DNA from: Alicyclobacillus tolerans
GTDB taxonomy: Bacteria > Bacillota > Bacilli > Alicyclobacillales > Alicyclobacillaceae
Assembly: GCF_021739485.1 (NCBI RefSeq)
Contig: NZ_JAJFNK010000007.1
Coordinates: forward strand, 62,001-126,000
Direction: 5' to 3'
DNA: 64,000 nucleotides
Part shown: piece after piece, positions 9,004-17,147 of the stretch
Numbering within the stretch: position 1 is the first letter of the stretch
How the letters are laid out: each line of letters begins with the position of its first letter
Made by a program: the position numbers and the translations under genes
The notes under the pieces: generated by a model
What the model was told of the DNA's origin: nothing
Database searches by the model: none
Seen by the model: only the letters and a program-made list of their open reading frames with translations

Positions 9004-9547
9004 GATGGTTTCACTACCTTCGTCCACAGCACTTTCACCTTGCCCTGATTCCCCTGGATCTGCATCATCACAAATGCGAGTCATTTTTGGGTTCACTGGA
9101 CTTTCCATTCGGGCAACAAACGGTTTTGACGCTTGAGTCGCAGTCACAACCGACGGTTAAGATTGGTTGTACGCAGGAGATGTCAGATTAGACTTTTGTA
9201 TCCAGCATTTCTAATGATATATCATCCGTCGTTGGTATTGAACATGGCTTTGTACGAATATTGGCGTGACTATGCTGTACGCCCCCGAATCTCGTCTATG
9301 ACCGAACCCCTCAATCGAACCAATTTGCAGTATAATATTGGCATTTGAATAACCAAGGCGTTGGAAGTTGCCGCCAATACTATAGATTACATATAACGGA
9401 AAGTATGGAGGGTTTATGACGGATAGTGTTGCGTCATACTTAAAGGCGAGTGACCCACTTCATGGGTTTAACAATCGCCAAATCCTATTTGTGTTGTACG
9501 TATCTTTTCCTGCCCTACACGCACGTTTTCTGGAGGGGGTGGCGTAG
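9004..9547. other. Intergenic region between divergent genes
   Basis: No convincing gene was seen. It must hold the promoters for the minus-strand membrane protein and for the small plus-strand gene at 9548. A GGAGGGGG ribosome site for the latter lies near 9533-9540. Confidence 0.4.
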
Positions 9548-9751
9548 TTGAATGAAACAGAACTTGCCGAGTTAAGAGACTCCATCCAGCGTCTCGAAAC
9601 GAAAATAGATAAGCTCTTGGAACGAGGGAAGAAACGTTCAGGGTTTTTATGGAAAGAATTTATTGTCGGGTTTGTTGTCGTGTATATTTTTATGATGGTT
9701 CTTGCCGTTGTGTTTGGGTTGCTGAATCAACATGTTGCATTTTTCCATTGA
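9548..9751 (+). CDS. Small coiled-coil/transmembrane protein (67 aa)
   Basis: Starts at TTG 9548 behind CTGGAGGGGG. Residues 4-28 look like a short coiled coil (LAELRDSIQRLETKIDKLLE), then a basic patch (RGKKR), then one transmembrane helix (FIVGFVVVYIFMMVLAVVFG). The topology resembles small membrane proteins that oligomerise through the cytoplasmic coil. No family assigned. Confidence 0.6.
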   Translation: MNETELAELRDSIQRLETKIDKLLERGKKRSGFLWKEFIVGFVVVYIFMMVLAVVFGLLNQHVAFFH

Positions 9752-9859
9752 GTAGAGGACCAATATTGGACAAACGGGTAGGAGATGAGCCAAAGGTTGC
9801 CGCGCAACACTTACGGAATTGGTTCTCTTAGCGTCTATGTTTAGTGGGGGTGGGAATCA

Positions 9860-10381
9860 GTGCGAGGACTGTTATTCCCCTTAAGTGGGGTTTTCTTAAT
9901 TCTAACGGGATGTGGCTCAGTCCCGAAGGCAACGGTTACTCCAACGCAAGCTACATTCCGAATGCCAAAAGTTACTGACATCAATTCGTTAAACATTGAG
10001 AGCGATTATCCATCACGAGCAACACTACTTCCAAATGATCCGAAAACGGCAATAAAAAACGTGCTGACTATGTTGCAAGCGGCACAACCTGTGTCGGTGC
10101 AATTTCCTCATTCGAAAAAGAAACTTTCAGGTGAAAGTAGTGGGTACACAGGACCCGCCACCCTGAATTTGCATCTGAATGCCAGTGAAGACCTCATGAT
10201 TACACCAGCATACTTCATTTGGAGTGCTTGGCAGGGGGGCTTCGATTATCATTACGTGAATGGCGTTGTTGAGTATCGTGAAGATGAGTCGGTAATTTAC
10301 CTAAGAGATGTGTCCCTGTATAACTGGCTTAAACAAGACCGATGGAAAAGCCAGTTTCACATGCCTGGGCAGAATCATTGA
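9860..10381 (+). CDS. Lipoprotein, unrecognised
   Basis: A GTG start at 9860 follows GGGGGTGGG. A very short signal (RGLLFPLSGVFLI) ends at lipobox LTGC about residue 18. The mature part of ~155 residues is basic and aromatic near its end (YFIWSAWQGGFDYHYVNGVVEY). No family recognised. It belongs to the run of surface lipoproteins on this strand. Confidence 0.65.
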   Translation: MRGLLFPLSGVFLILTGCGSVPKATVTPTQATFRMPKVTDINSLNIESDYPSRATLLPNDPKTAIKNVLTMLQAAQPVSVQFPHSKKKLSGESSGYTGPATLNLHLNASEDLMITPAYFIWSAWQGGFDYHYVNGVVEYREDESVIYLRDVSLYNWLKQDRWKSQFHMPGQNH

Positions 10382-10505
10382 TGAACAAAGAGAAGGGAAG
10401 GTCGAGGGGTCTCCACCAGGCTGTTAGTCAAGTAATTATCGCTAATAAGGGTCGAAGTTGAAAAGCCATAGGTGTGGTAGCAATCCTTTGTTGCGAAAGG
10501 TGGAG

Positions 10506-11102
10506 ATGGAAATCAGAAGTTCTAAGCAAGTTATAATGAATACAACTATCTTTTTCGCTGTCTTCTTCCTCTATGGATGTACTACCCAACCGTCCTCAAT
10601 CAATAATACAGTGACGAATAAAACGGCGGTATTGATTCGTAGACAACCACCAAGTACGGATAACAAGGTTGGCATCAAAACTGCGAACGAGGTTCAAAAA
10701 GTGCAGGTGAATCCATCGCTTCAGACGACCTTGAAGTTACCAAATGCGACAATCATTGCTCCGAACCAGACGGTACAATGGAAAGACTTATCTATCCGAT
10801 TGCTCGTGACAAGCCTTCCACCTTCGTATGTGACAACCGAGAGATACGCCTCGGTGGTTGGTAATCATTCTACAACTGTCAGCCACAACACAATAACAAC
10901 CTCGGCTGGAAAAGCAACGCTTGTACTCAATAAAAGGACACAACCAGCCGCATCCAAATCGACCGCAGTAACGTATGAGTATTGGGTAATTGTGTACGGA
11001 AGTCAGTACGCCTACGCAATCGATGCTACAGTCATCGGAAATCTGAACAAGGCAAGGAATGAAGTGATTCAACTTTCACAGCAATGGAAAGTCCCGCACT
11101 AA
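10506..11102 (+). CDS. Lipoprotein, unrecognised
   Basis: The ATG at 10506 is preferred because AAAGGTGG lies just upstream; the frame is open further 5' but without a ribosome site. The signal contains IFFAVFFLYGC, with the lipidated Cys near residue 25. The mature domain is Thr/Asn/Val-rich beta-type sequence ending in two helices (NKARNEVIQLSQQW), which resembles small extracytoplasmic domains that read the membrane surface. Family unknown. Confidence 0.65.
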   Translation: MEIRSSKQVIMNTTIFFAVFFLYGCTTQPSSINNTVTNKTAVLIRRQPPSTDNKVGIKTANEVQKVQVNPSLQTTLKLPNATIIAPNQTVQWKDLSIRLLVTSLPPSYVTTERYASVVGNHSTTVSHNTITTSAGKATLVLNKRTQPAASKSTAVTYEYWVIVYGSQYAYAIDATVIGNLNKARNEVIQLSQQWKVPH

Positions 11103-11442
11103 GGGACTTATTCAGGTAATAAGGGGCACCTACAATAAGAACGTGCGAGGATAAGTCCATACGCTGTACCATGGTAATGGACACAATGTTATAAAATACC
11201 ATGTTCGTAAACAAGAACATAATATCTATGTGGGTATGGGTGTTGCATGTATTATAGGTATTCTGGTTTGTCTGGGCAGAGTTTACCCTTTAGTGATAGT
11301 GCATGGTTCATCTACAACGTCATCTTCAGGATCGATGAATTAGAACTGAAGTTCAGGTACCAGGCGGTATGGTTAGGCAAGCAGTCATCGGATAATGGCA
11401 AATCGAAATAGATACACGTCCAACTGGAAGAGGTGAGGCAAT
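11103..11442. other. Intergenic, nothing recognised
   Basis: About 340 bp without a supported gene. The right end carries the ribosome site AGAGGTGAGG of the next lipoprotein gene. Confidence 0.4.
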
Positions 11443-11871
11443 ATGAGAAAACTTTGCATTGTCAGCTTTGCTGTGCTTGCTGTGCTTGCTGTGCTTGCTG
11501 TGCTTGCTGTGCTTGCTGTGCTTGCTGTGCTGGCTGTGCTGGCTGTAGTCGCAGGGTGCGGTCAAACGCAAACGACAATGCCAAGTTCCACAACAGGTGC
11601 GCGTTGGGTTGCGTACTCTGGTGAAGGACAGCAAATGAGGTATTATGCTGTTAGCGATTCAACAGTGTCAAAAATCGGTAAATTGCTTGGCGTAATCGTC
11701 ACGCAAGGGACAAGTAATGGTCCTCCTGGATGGACGACAAACATGACATCCAAATCAGACATTCTCGTTTACCAAATTGTTGGCGAAAATCAAAATAACC
11801 TGGTAGCTGTGGAGATGGGTGGCAGTCCATACTTCAAGGCAACTTCGACAGGGACACGAAAACATCAGTGA
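11443..11871 (+). CDS. Lipoprotein with a tandem VLA repeat in its signal peptide
   Basis: Starts at ATG 11443 behind GAAGAGGTGAGG. The N-terminus is MRKLCIVSFA followed by about nine consecutive VLA triplets, then VVAGC, a normal lipobox. The hydrophobic core is therefore made almost entirely by a 9-bp tandem DNA repeat and is unusually long (about 33 residues before the Cys). The mature ~105 residues (QTQTTMPSSTTGARWVAYSG...) belong to no family I recognise. Changes in repeat number would keep frame and alter only the length of the signal core. Confidence 0.7.
   Translation: MRKLCIVSFAVLAVLAVLAVLAVLAVLAVLAVLAVVAGCGQTQTTMPSSTTGARWVAYSGEGQQMRYYAVSDSTVSKIGKLLGVIVTQGTSNGPPGWTTNMTSKSDILVYQIVGENQNNLVAVEMGGSPYFKATSTGTRKHQ
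11471..11542 (+). repeat. 9-bp tandem repeat (8 units) inside a signal-peptide coding region
   Basis: Six perfect copies of CTGTGCTTG (11471-11524) are followed by two copies of CTGTGCTGG (11525-11542) and a degenerate ninth. Being a multiple of three, it is read as repeated Ala-Val-Leu on the plus strand. Short perfect arrays like this are prone to slipped-strand length change. Confidence 0.95.
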
Positions 11872-12021
11872 TTCAAAATTCTGCTCCCATACGGACTGCA
11901 GTAGCACGTCGGAGTGTCAGCGAATGGTGGTGAATAGCAGACGGGGTGTTAACTCCACCGTTGCTTAGCAACGTCTGACCCCGCGCTATACGGCTATGGT
12001 AAAGGAGAAGAGGGGAATTTC

Positions 12022-12381
12022 ATGACAGGCAAAAAGGTCAGTGTTGTTTCAGTTACCGTGATTATTTTTCTTGCAATTGTCGGATGGATATATGTCCATT
12101 TCAATGGAACCCCCTGGGGTAAATCGTCAGCGGAGCAAAACCTGCTTCAATCGTTACAACAGGAATATCAGCCGCTAAAATATCATGTGGTCGGTAATGT
12201 CGGCTACAACTTCAAAGATGGTCAGTACAATATCGCGGTCACATTCAATAAAGTGCCGAATGTGAAATACGTGTTCGAGTTGAACTCCAAGTCTGATGTT
12301 GTTGAATATGTTGGAACCGACGGAACGAATGTTCCTACGCCAGTTCCACATTCAACGCAGTGGGTCAATAGTTCCAAGTGA
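12022..12381 (+). CDS. Small membrane-anchored protein, possibly DUF3139-like
   Basis: The ATG at 12022 follows AAAGGAGAAGAGGGG. One N-terminal transmembrane helix (VVSVTVIIFLAIVGWIYVHF) is followed by ~85 residues outside: a helix with LLQSLQQEYQPLKY, then beta strands including GYNFKDGQYNIAVTF. Size and layout resemble the DUF3139 family of Bacillus, but I cannot confirm this. Role unknown. Confidence 0.65.
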   Translation: MTGKKVSVVSVTVIIFLAIVGWIYVHFNGTPWGKSSAEQNLLQSLQQEYQPLKYHVVGNVGYNFKDGQYNIAVTFNKVPNVKYVFELNSKSDVVEYVGTDGTNVPTPVPHSTQWVNSSK

Positions 12382-13378
12382 TTTATATAAACCTTCCGTT
12401 CCCCTGTCTTGATAACTACGTCATCCCATGCAAAGGGGAAACTTGCAATTGTTCGAGGGCGTGAATAGAAGGAGCAAAGATTGGATGGAGTGGGATAGGG
12501 TTAATAAAATGCATACATCAATGTCTCAGGTTATGGACGCAATCATCCCACCCAAAGCCCTTCGTCACGGAGATGCGACACACATTTAGTGGAATAGTTT
12601 ATTTTTACACAGTCTTCATCTTTCACGCATCCAATAGGTGCTTCTGTTCAAAAATGATTCGGGATCAGGGTCTTCAATCTAATGTCCCACTGAAAACCTT
12701 ACTAAGACGGTCATTAGACCGCAGTCACCTTACCTGCATCTAAATCAAAAACAAAGTATGGATGGAGCGGAGTCGAACATGGGGAACAACGCCTCGAATA
12801 AGGTTCACTCATATCATATTTTTCTTCAGTCTCTGGAGATAGAAATTTAAAAGTGTTCTTTGGATTTTCTCAATACCCATCAACCCCACTCTTGAGCAAA
12901 TCAATAAACAAGTTCCATCCCGCTTTCCAATCATTCCATCCAAGGAGTTCCACTCAATATTTACGAAGATGCTTCTGGCATGGTTGATGTCGGTGTTCTT
13001 AATCATGCCGAGTACCTTTTCCTTGCCTGTCGTGTAGTCCTCCATATTTGTTAGCCTGTACTGCCCTTGACCGTCCCTTCGTGCCTAAACCCTACGAAAA
13101 TAGCTGTATCCAGAATGACAAATTCCTCCTTTTAAGTTTGTTCTCAATTTATCACAAAAGCAATAGGGAGTCAGGCAAGAAAGTGGCTGAGGATGTTTGA
13201 GGCGACGATGCTGTTTTCCCACGACAATTCATACAGCAGTTGTGTAGCAAGGGTGTTAGGATGAAGGAACGATGATCCCGTTGGCACTGGATTCACAGTA
13301 CTTGCGAATGCAGTGTGACGGGTTTCGCCTATCGAGTCTCTAATTATGTGAAAGGGAGTGAGAGGTGGTGAAGCCCAC
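12382..13378. other. Long gene-poor stretch
   Basis: About 1 kb with only one weak ORF (12809-13045, minus strand). The right end carries the AGAGGTGGTG ribosome site of the sigma-factor gene. Confidence 0.4.
12809..13045 (-). CDS. Doubtful 78-aa ORF
   Basis: The translation (MEDYTTGKEKVLGMIKNT... ending YLQRLKKNMI) is mildly protein-like, but there is no Shine-Dalgarno before the ATG and no family match that I recognise. It may be a remnant or a chance frame. Confidence 0.2.
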   Translation of the reverse strand: MEDYTTGKEKVLGMIKNTDINHARSIFVNIEWNSLDGMIGKRDGTCLLICSRVGLMGIEKIQRTLLNFYLQRLKKNMI

Positions 13379-13921
13379 ATGAGTGATGACAGATCCTCGA
13401 AAGATGCCATTCAATTGTTGTTTGACACGTATTCCGATGATGTCTATCGGTACGCAAGGGTCATGCTTGCAAACGATGCGGATGCCAAAGATGTAGTGCA
13501 GGAAGTGTTTATGAACACATTCCGCTCGTGGAGTGGGTTCCGAAACGAATCGGAGCCGAAAACGTGGCTCATGAGTATCGCTCGCCACTGTGTTTTTAAA
13601 TTGTGCGGAAAGAGGAAACGGGAATCGGATTATGTGACGAACTATGAACCTCCGTACTTGCGCGATGAATCGGAGATGTTTGAAACAGTATTCGTTGTTG
13701 AAGAATCGATGTCCAAACTAAAGGACGCTTATCGGCAAGTCATTATGTTGCGTCACATCGAGGGTTTTTCAGTAAAAGAAACAGCACAAATTCTGTGTTG
13801 GTCGGAAAGCAAAGTAACCACGACCGATCAGCGAGCGATTCATAAATTGCGTGAAATACTTGGACGAGATTTTGAGGAGGAGGTCGCGATTCGAAATGAA
13901 CTTAAAGCACGGCGTTCTTGA
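13379..13921 (+). CDS. ECF-type RNA polymerase sigma factor
   Basis: The ATG at 13379 is chosen because AGAGGTGGTG precedes it. The protein has sigma region 2 (LFDTYSDDVYRYARVML ... DVVQEVFMNTFRSW, then KTWLMSIARH) and sigma region 4 (YRQVIMLRHIEGFSVKETA, then ESKVTTTDQRAIHKLREIL). This two-domain layout of about 180 residues is standard for ECF sigma factors. The next gene overlaps it by 26 bp and encodes a membrane protein with a short cytoplasmic N-terminus, the usual arrangement of sigma and anti-sigma. Regulon unknown; the neighbouring lipoprotein genes are candidates only by proximity. Confidence 0.9.
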   Translation: MSDDRSSKDAIQLLFDTYSDDVYRYARVMLANDADAKDVVQEVFMNTFRSWSGFRNESEPKTWLMSIARHCVFKLCGKRKRESDYVTNYEPPYLRDESEMFETVFVVEESMSKLKDAYRQVIMLRHIEGFSVKETAQILCWSESKVTTTDQRAIHKLREILGRDFEEEVAIRNELKARRS

Positions 13922-14759
13922 TGAAGTTTCGATCATTTCCAAGATTGGGTTATCGCCCAGAGACAAGTCGTTACTTTGGAGAAATATCGACAGACAAATT
14001 GATGAGGGATCTTCATTACCAGTACGGCGTAAACCACCATTCTTCAAAAAACGTGCTGTTTCCTTTGCAGGGTTAGTAGCATGCCTTTGTATTAGTACGG
14101 GAACTGTGGCTTGGGCAGATGGTGTCAATGTGCTTAACGTAGTGGTTCAGTTTATCAATAACATCACAAATGGCGGTGGTTTTGGAACTGGGTATGGTCT
14201 TGAACACACAGCCGTCAGCTTAACCTTAAATACCAACAATTCATCTACTACAAATCAGACAAAGGGTCAATCAGGAACCGTCCAGCAGGCACAGACATTG
14301 ACGACAACCCAAATGATGAGTGATGGCGGATTATTTGATATAGGATATAACAGCCAGTTAACAAGCTATCTCGGAACGAGTAACTTCCCCAAACTCACAG
14401 GCGGTACACTGTTGATAAATAATATTCAGGCGTATGCCATTGACCGTAGTAAGAGCATCTTTTATATGTATGTGAATGCGTCTATTCCAAAGAGCACTCA
14501 ATGGGTTGGTCTTGATGTGTACCATAAGACGGGGGGTACTGTTGTCATCAATGGTCAAACCCTCGCAAACATCAAGAAGCAGGTCAATATATCTGGAATT
14601 ACCGCAACCTACGTGGACTTCACCAATAACTCGACATTTCTGAACTACCTTACTTGGAAATCGGGGAATTGGATATTTGTACTAAGATCCAATAACGTAG
14701 ATGAAACAAATCTCGTCAAGTACGCGCAGGGTATTGAGAGCCAGGTTGAATCCAATTAG
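13896..14759 (+). CDS. Putative membrane-bound anti-sigma factor (DUF4367-like C-terminus)
   Basis: The ATG at 13896 lies inside the end of the sigma gene and follows GAGGAGGAGG at about 12 nt. Layout: ~50 cytoplasmic residues, one transmembrane helix (AVSFAGLVACLCISTGTVAWA), then ~220 external residues. The linker is Thr/Gln-rich; the C-terminal ~110 residues (GTLLINNIQAYAIDRSK ... VKYAQGIESQ) resemble the DUF4367 domain seen on many Bacilli anti-sigma proteins. Role as the cognate anti-sigma is inferred from overlap and topology. No zinc-finger HxxxCxxC motif is present. Confidence 0.7.
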   Translation: MNLKHGVLDEVSIISKIGLSPRDKSLLWRNIDRQIDEGSSLPVRRKPPFFKKRAVSFAGLVACLCISTGTVAWADGVNVLNVVVQFINNITNGGGFGTGYGLEHTAVSLTLNTNNSSTTNQTKGQSGTVQQAQTLTTTQMMSDGGLFDIGYNSQLTSYLGTSNFPKLTGGTLLINNIQAYAIDRSKSIFYMYVNASIPKSTQWVGLDVYHKTGGTVVINGQTLANIKKQVNISGITATYVDFTNNSTFLNYLTWKSGNWIFVLRSNNVDETNLVKYAQGIESQVESN

Positions 14760-14883
14760 TTCTCTTTATCTTTAACAAACTACGGTACGGTTTCTTTATA
14801 GAGTTGAGTTGCCGAACACGCCTGAACAATTGGTCGAAATGACCAAGGAAAGGTTTATGGCGATATGGAGGTGGTTTCCGAGT

Positions 14884-15618
14884 ATGAACTTGCGACTTTG
14901 TGTCAGCGTTGGAGCTATTCTTGGGTTTACTCTTTTCACGGTTACGGGATGTAGCAGTCATACGCTGAATAATACATCAACAACTGCTATGTCGAATAAC
15001 ACTACACAGATCAGCGTAGGAACGAATGCTGTGAATACTCATGGAAACGACACTTCTACCAACAATCCACAACCAAAGTGGACTTCAATACACGATGTTG
15101 TATTGGCAAAAACAAGTCTTCCAGGATACTCTGGTCAAGACCTTGAATTGGTAGACGTAAAGGGGAAGTACGCGAAGAATCCCATTCTTGGTCCGTTTAA
15201 AGGGGATAACTGGACAGGGCAGTTTCAACTACGAGTAGTAGGTTCGTCAGGAAAAGTCTTTTCCAAGCTAAACCTCCCTTCAGATCGATACACGTTGTTT
15301 ATGAGAAAGTTTCAGTTCCAGTTTGCAGATTACAACGGGGATGGGAATCCTGACTTTACCTTGGGTCAGTATGCGGGCAGTAACGGCAACTGGTATGAAC
15401 TGTTTACGATAACTCCCAAAGGCATCTTTCAATTACAAACCGAACCTTCACAACTCTTTGTCTCAGATTTTACATACTCACCAGTGTTTCAAAAGGTAAA
15501 CCCAAATGGTTTCAAGATAAAATATTACGATAATGCCAAGGTAAAATGGTTTCAGGCAACGTACCTCTGGAAGAACGCAAAATTCCAGCAGAGTAGCGTT
15601 ATTCGTGTAAATGACTAA
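14884..15618 (+). CDS. Lipoprotein with an FG-GAP/VCBS-like segment
   Basis: The ATG at 14884 is chosen over upstream in-frame starts because GGAGGTGG sits 9 nt before it and a clean lipoprotein signal follows (VGAILGFTLFTVTGC). After a Thr/Asn linker the mature part contains DYNGDGNPDF, the Asp-rich turn typical of FG-GAP/VCBS propeller repeats that can bind calcium, then GNWYELFTITPKG. Predicted surface-anchored protein. It follows the sigma/anti-sigma pair and might belong to its regulon, which is inference. Confidence 0.7.
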   Translation: MNLRLCVSVGAILGFTLFTVTGCSSHTLNNTSTTAMSNNTTQISVGTNAVNTHGNDTSTNNPQPKWTSIHDVVLAKTSLPGYSGQDLELVDVKGKYAKNPILGPFKGDNWTGQFQLRVVGSSGKVFSKLNLPSDRYTLFMRKFQFQFADYNGDGNPDFTLGQYAGSNGNWYELFTITPKGIFQLQTEPSQLFVSDFTYSPVFQKVNPNGFKIKYYDNAKVKWFQATYLWKNAKFQQSSVIRVND

Positions 15619-15767
15619 GTAGAAGAACCGAGTCAACGAGTTATGCAGAGGCTTGCTTTACAGAGAATTACCAGCAACCTATGCATGAATTAGAGTGGAT
15701 CGTGCGTGAGCAATTAGTATAAATGACTAAAACCTTGATAAGCATGGTATCGGAGGGGGCGGCGACT

Positions 15768-16370
15768 ATGGATGAGAGCATGCCAGATTCTCATGAAATT
15801 GTTCAGCCTACATCGCACTCCTCGTATAACCAATTTGTACGAGAACTTCAACAGCGATTGTACGATGGGTGCAGTGTAATGTTTACGATTCCTCGTGATG
15901 TCGGAATCGAGGTAGCTCATCAGGTATTGCACGCTCTACGGGAACATCGCGGGTGTCTCACCACGTATCTCGACCTTTCCTCTATCCAATCTATCGAGGA
16001 CTTTGCGGACGCCTTGACAAATGCATACCTTGACTTGAATGCAGATGGAAATGATTCATTGGGCAATATGAATTACAGCGTTCACATGAGTGCTCAAGAG
16101 AAAGTTGATTGTTTAGTGGAACTTTCCGAAAGAATTGCAAAGTCATTGGACACGCGATTGGTGGTCTGGTTTCACGAATGGCAGGAGGTTGCTCGAATGG
16201 ATGGCGGAGGAGACCTCTTGCTGAAACGACTTCGAGGTATGTTTCAGCTTCAATCCCATGTGACCTATGCATTTACGGGGAGCAGAGACCCCGACCCCAT
16301 GAGGAAATTTTTTGCTGATCGGGGTCAGGCTTTCTACAGGTTCGCTGTTGAATTGAAGTACCCTGTGTGA
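15768..16370 (+). CDS. Truncated, degenerate ATPase_2-like AAA+ protein
   Basis: The ATG at 15768 follows GGAGGGGGCGG. The order of motifs resembles the archaeal-type ATPase_2/STAND family: a strand-loop-helix where the P-loop should be (MFTIPRDVGIEVAHQVL), YLDLSSIQSIEDF, a Walker-B-like strand LVVWFHEWQEV, and the sensor-like segment YAFTGSRDPDPMRKFF...AFYRFA. The P-loop lacks GxxGxGK[ST] and Walker B reads HE instead of DE, so ATP hydrolysis is unlikely. The protein stops at ~200 residues, where family members continue into a winged-helix domain. Likely a pseudoenzyme or relic. Confidence 0.5.
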   Translation: MDESMPDSHEIVQPTSHSSYNQFVRELQQRLYDGCSVMFTIPRDVGIEVAHQVLHALREHRGCLTTYLDLSSIQSIEDFADALTNAYLDLNADGNDSLGNMNYSVHMSAQEKVDCLVELSERIAKSLDTRLVVWFHEWQEVARMDGGGDLLLKRLRGMFQLQSHVTYAFTGSRDPDPMRKFFADRGQAFYRFAVELKYPV

Positions 16371-16742
16371 ACGGGATTGTTGGAGTGTGTGGGTGTAAAA
16401 GGCACAGGATGACAGCGTACAACCCTAAAATGGCTCAAGAAAAGGAAATGGTTCGAAAAGTGTATACATTTACGTTTTCACAACTGAAACCAGTTCTATA
16501 TGTTGTTGTGGAATATGTTTTGCTTTTTGTTCCTCCGATGCTACCTCTTTATTCAACTGACAATGCACATTGACATCTCATCAAACCCCTGTCTCATCCT
16601 ATGTTTTGAAAGAGCTTACGGATTATAATAGACTTGGCGAAATGAGATGCTTGCCGACTTCATAAGCTCATAGGATGACATTACTCGTCCAAATTCACCA
16701 TAGCGTGCTTTTCTTTGCAATTGCAAAAGGGGGGATATATTC
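16371..16742. other. Intergenic; weak coupled ORF only
   Basis: A 68-codon frame starts at the GTG overlapping the preceding stop (GTGA at 16367-16370), but its translation is not convincing. A stretch near 16424 (CTAAAATGGCTCAAGAAAAG) is similar to 17285 (CTAAAGTAGTTCAAGAAAAG), and the likeness continues weakly for ~120 bp, suggesting an old duplication. Near the right end lies the ribosome site AAAGGGGGG for the next gene. Confidence 0.35.
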
Positions 16743-17147
16743 ATGCCGATTCGAGATGATCTAACCTTCGAATACGAAATGCCAGCGGAAATCAAACAAT
16801 GCTTCACCAAGGAATTCATGACCGATTTCCACGAAAAGGTGATTGAGGTATTCAAACAAAATGATATTCACCAGGGTAGATCGCCATATTGCTACGAAAA
16901 AACAGCCTATTATGCTTGGTGGATGAACATGGCAGGTACAAGCGGATTCCATGATGCTTTTATAGATATTTGTGAAAAATACGCCCTGAATCACGTTGTA
17001 GATTATGTAAAGCAACTCCCTTGGTACGACGGCGACTTGTTCGAAGGTGAGTTGGCAGATTTGTTGGTTCAATATGGACTTGTTGAGTTGGGTACAGCCG
17101 AGGAATATGAAATGTCGGAATCATTGATATTTTGCATGGATGAATAA
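16743..17147 (+). CDS. Hypothetical acidic protein (134 aa)
   Basis: The ATG follows AAAAGGGGGG. A soluble, acidic, mostly helical protein with aromatic clusters (SPYCYEKTAYYAWWMNMAG) and no signal or membrane segment. No family recognised. Gene-free DNA flanks it on both sides. Confidence 0.6.
   Translation: MPIRDDLTFEYEMPAEIKQCFTKEFMTDFHEKVIEVFKQNDIHQGRSPYCYEKTAYYAWWMNMAGTSGFHDAFIDICEKYALNHVVDYVKQLPWYDGDLFEGELADLLVQYGLVELGTAEEYEMSESLIFCMDE

Noticed and set aside
11433-11634. Cys/Ala and His-Ser-Lys repeat proteins on the other frames of 11433-11634
   Set aside because: They are shadows of the 9-bp tandem repeat; neither has a ribosome site, and the lipoprotein frame has a good signal peptide and lipobox.
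12740-12810. tRNA-like stretch (GGAGCGGAGTCGAACATGGGG)
   Set aside because: No cloverleaf can be folded around it; a T-loop-like GTCGAAC alone is not enough.
16367-16573. 68-aa ORF overlapping the preceding stop as GTGA
   Set aside because: The overlap is attractive, but the translation is low-quality and the same DNA resembles the noncoding stretch at 17285.
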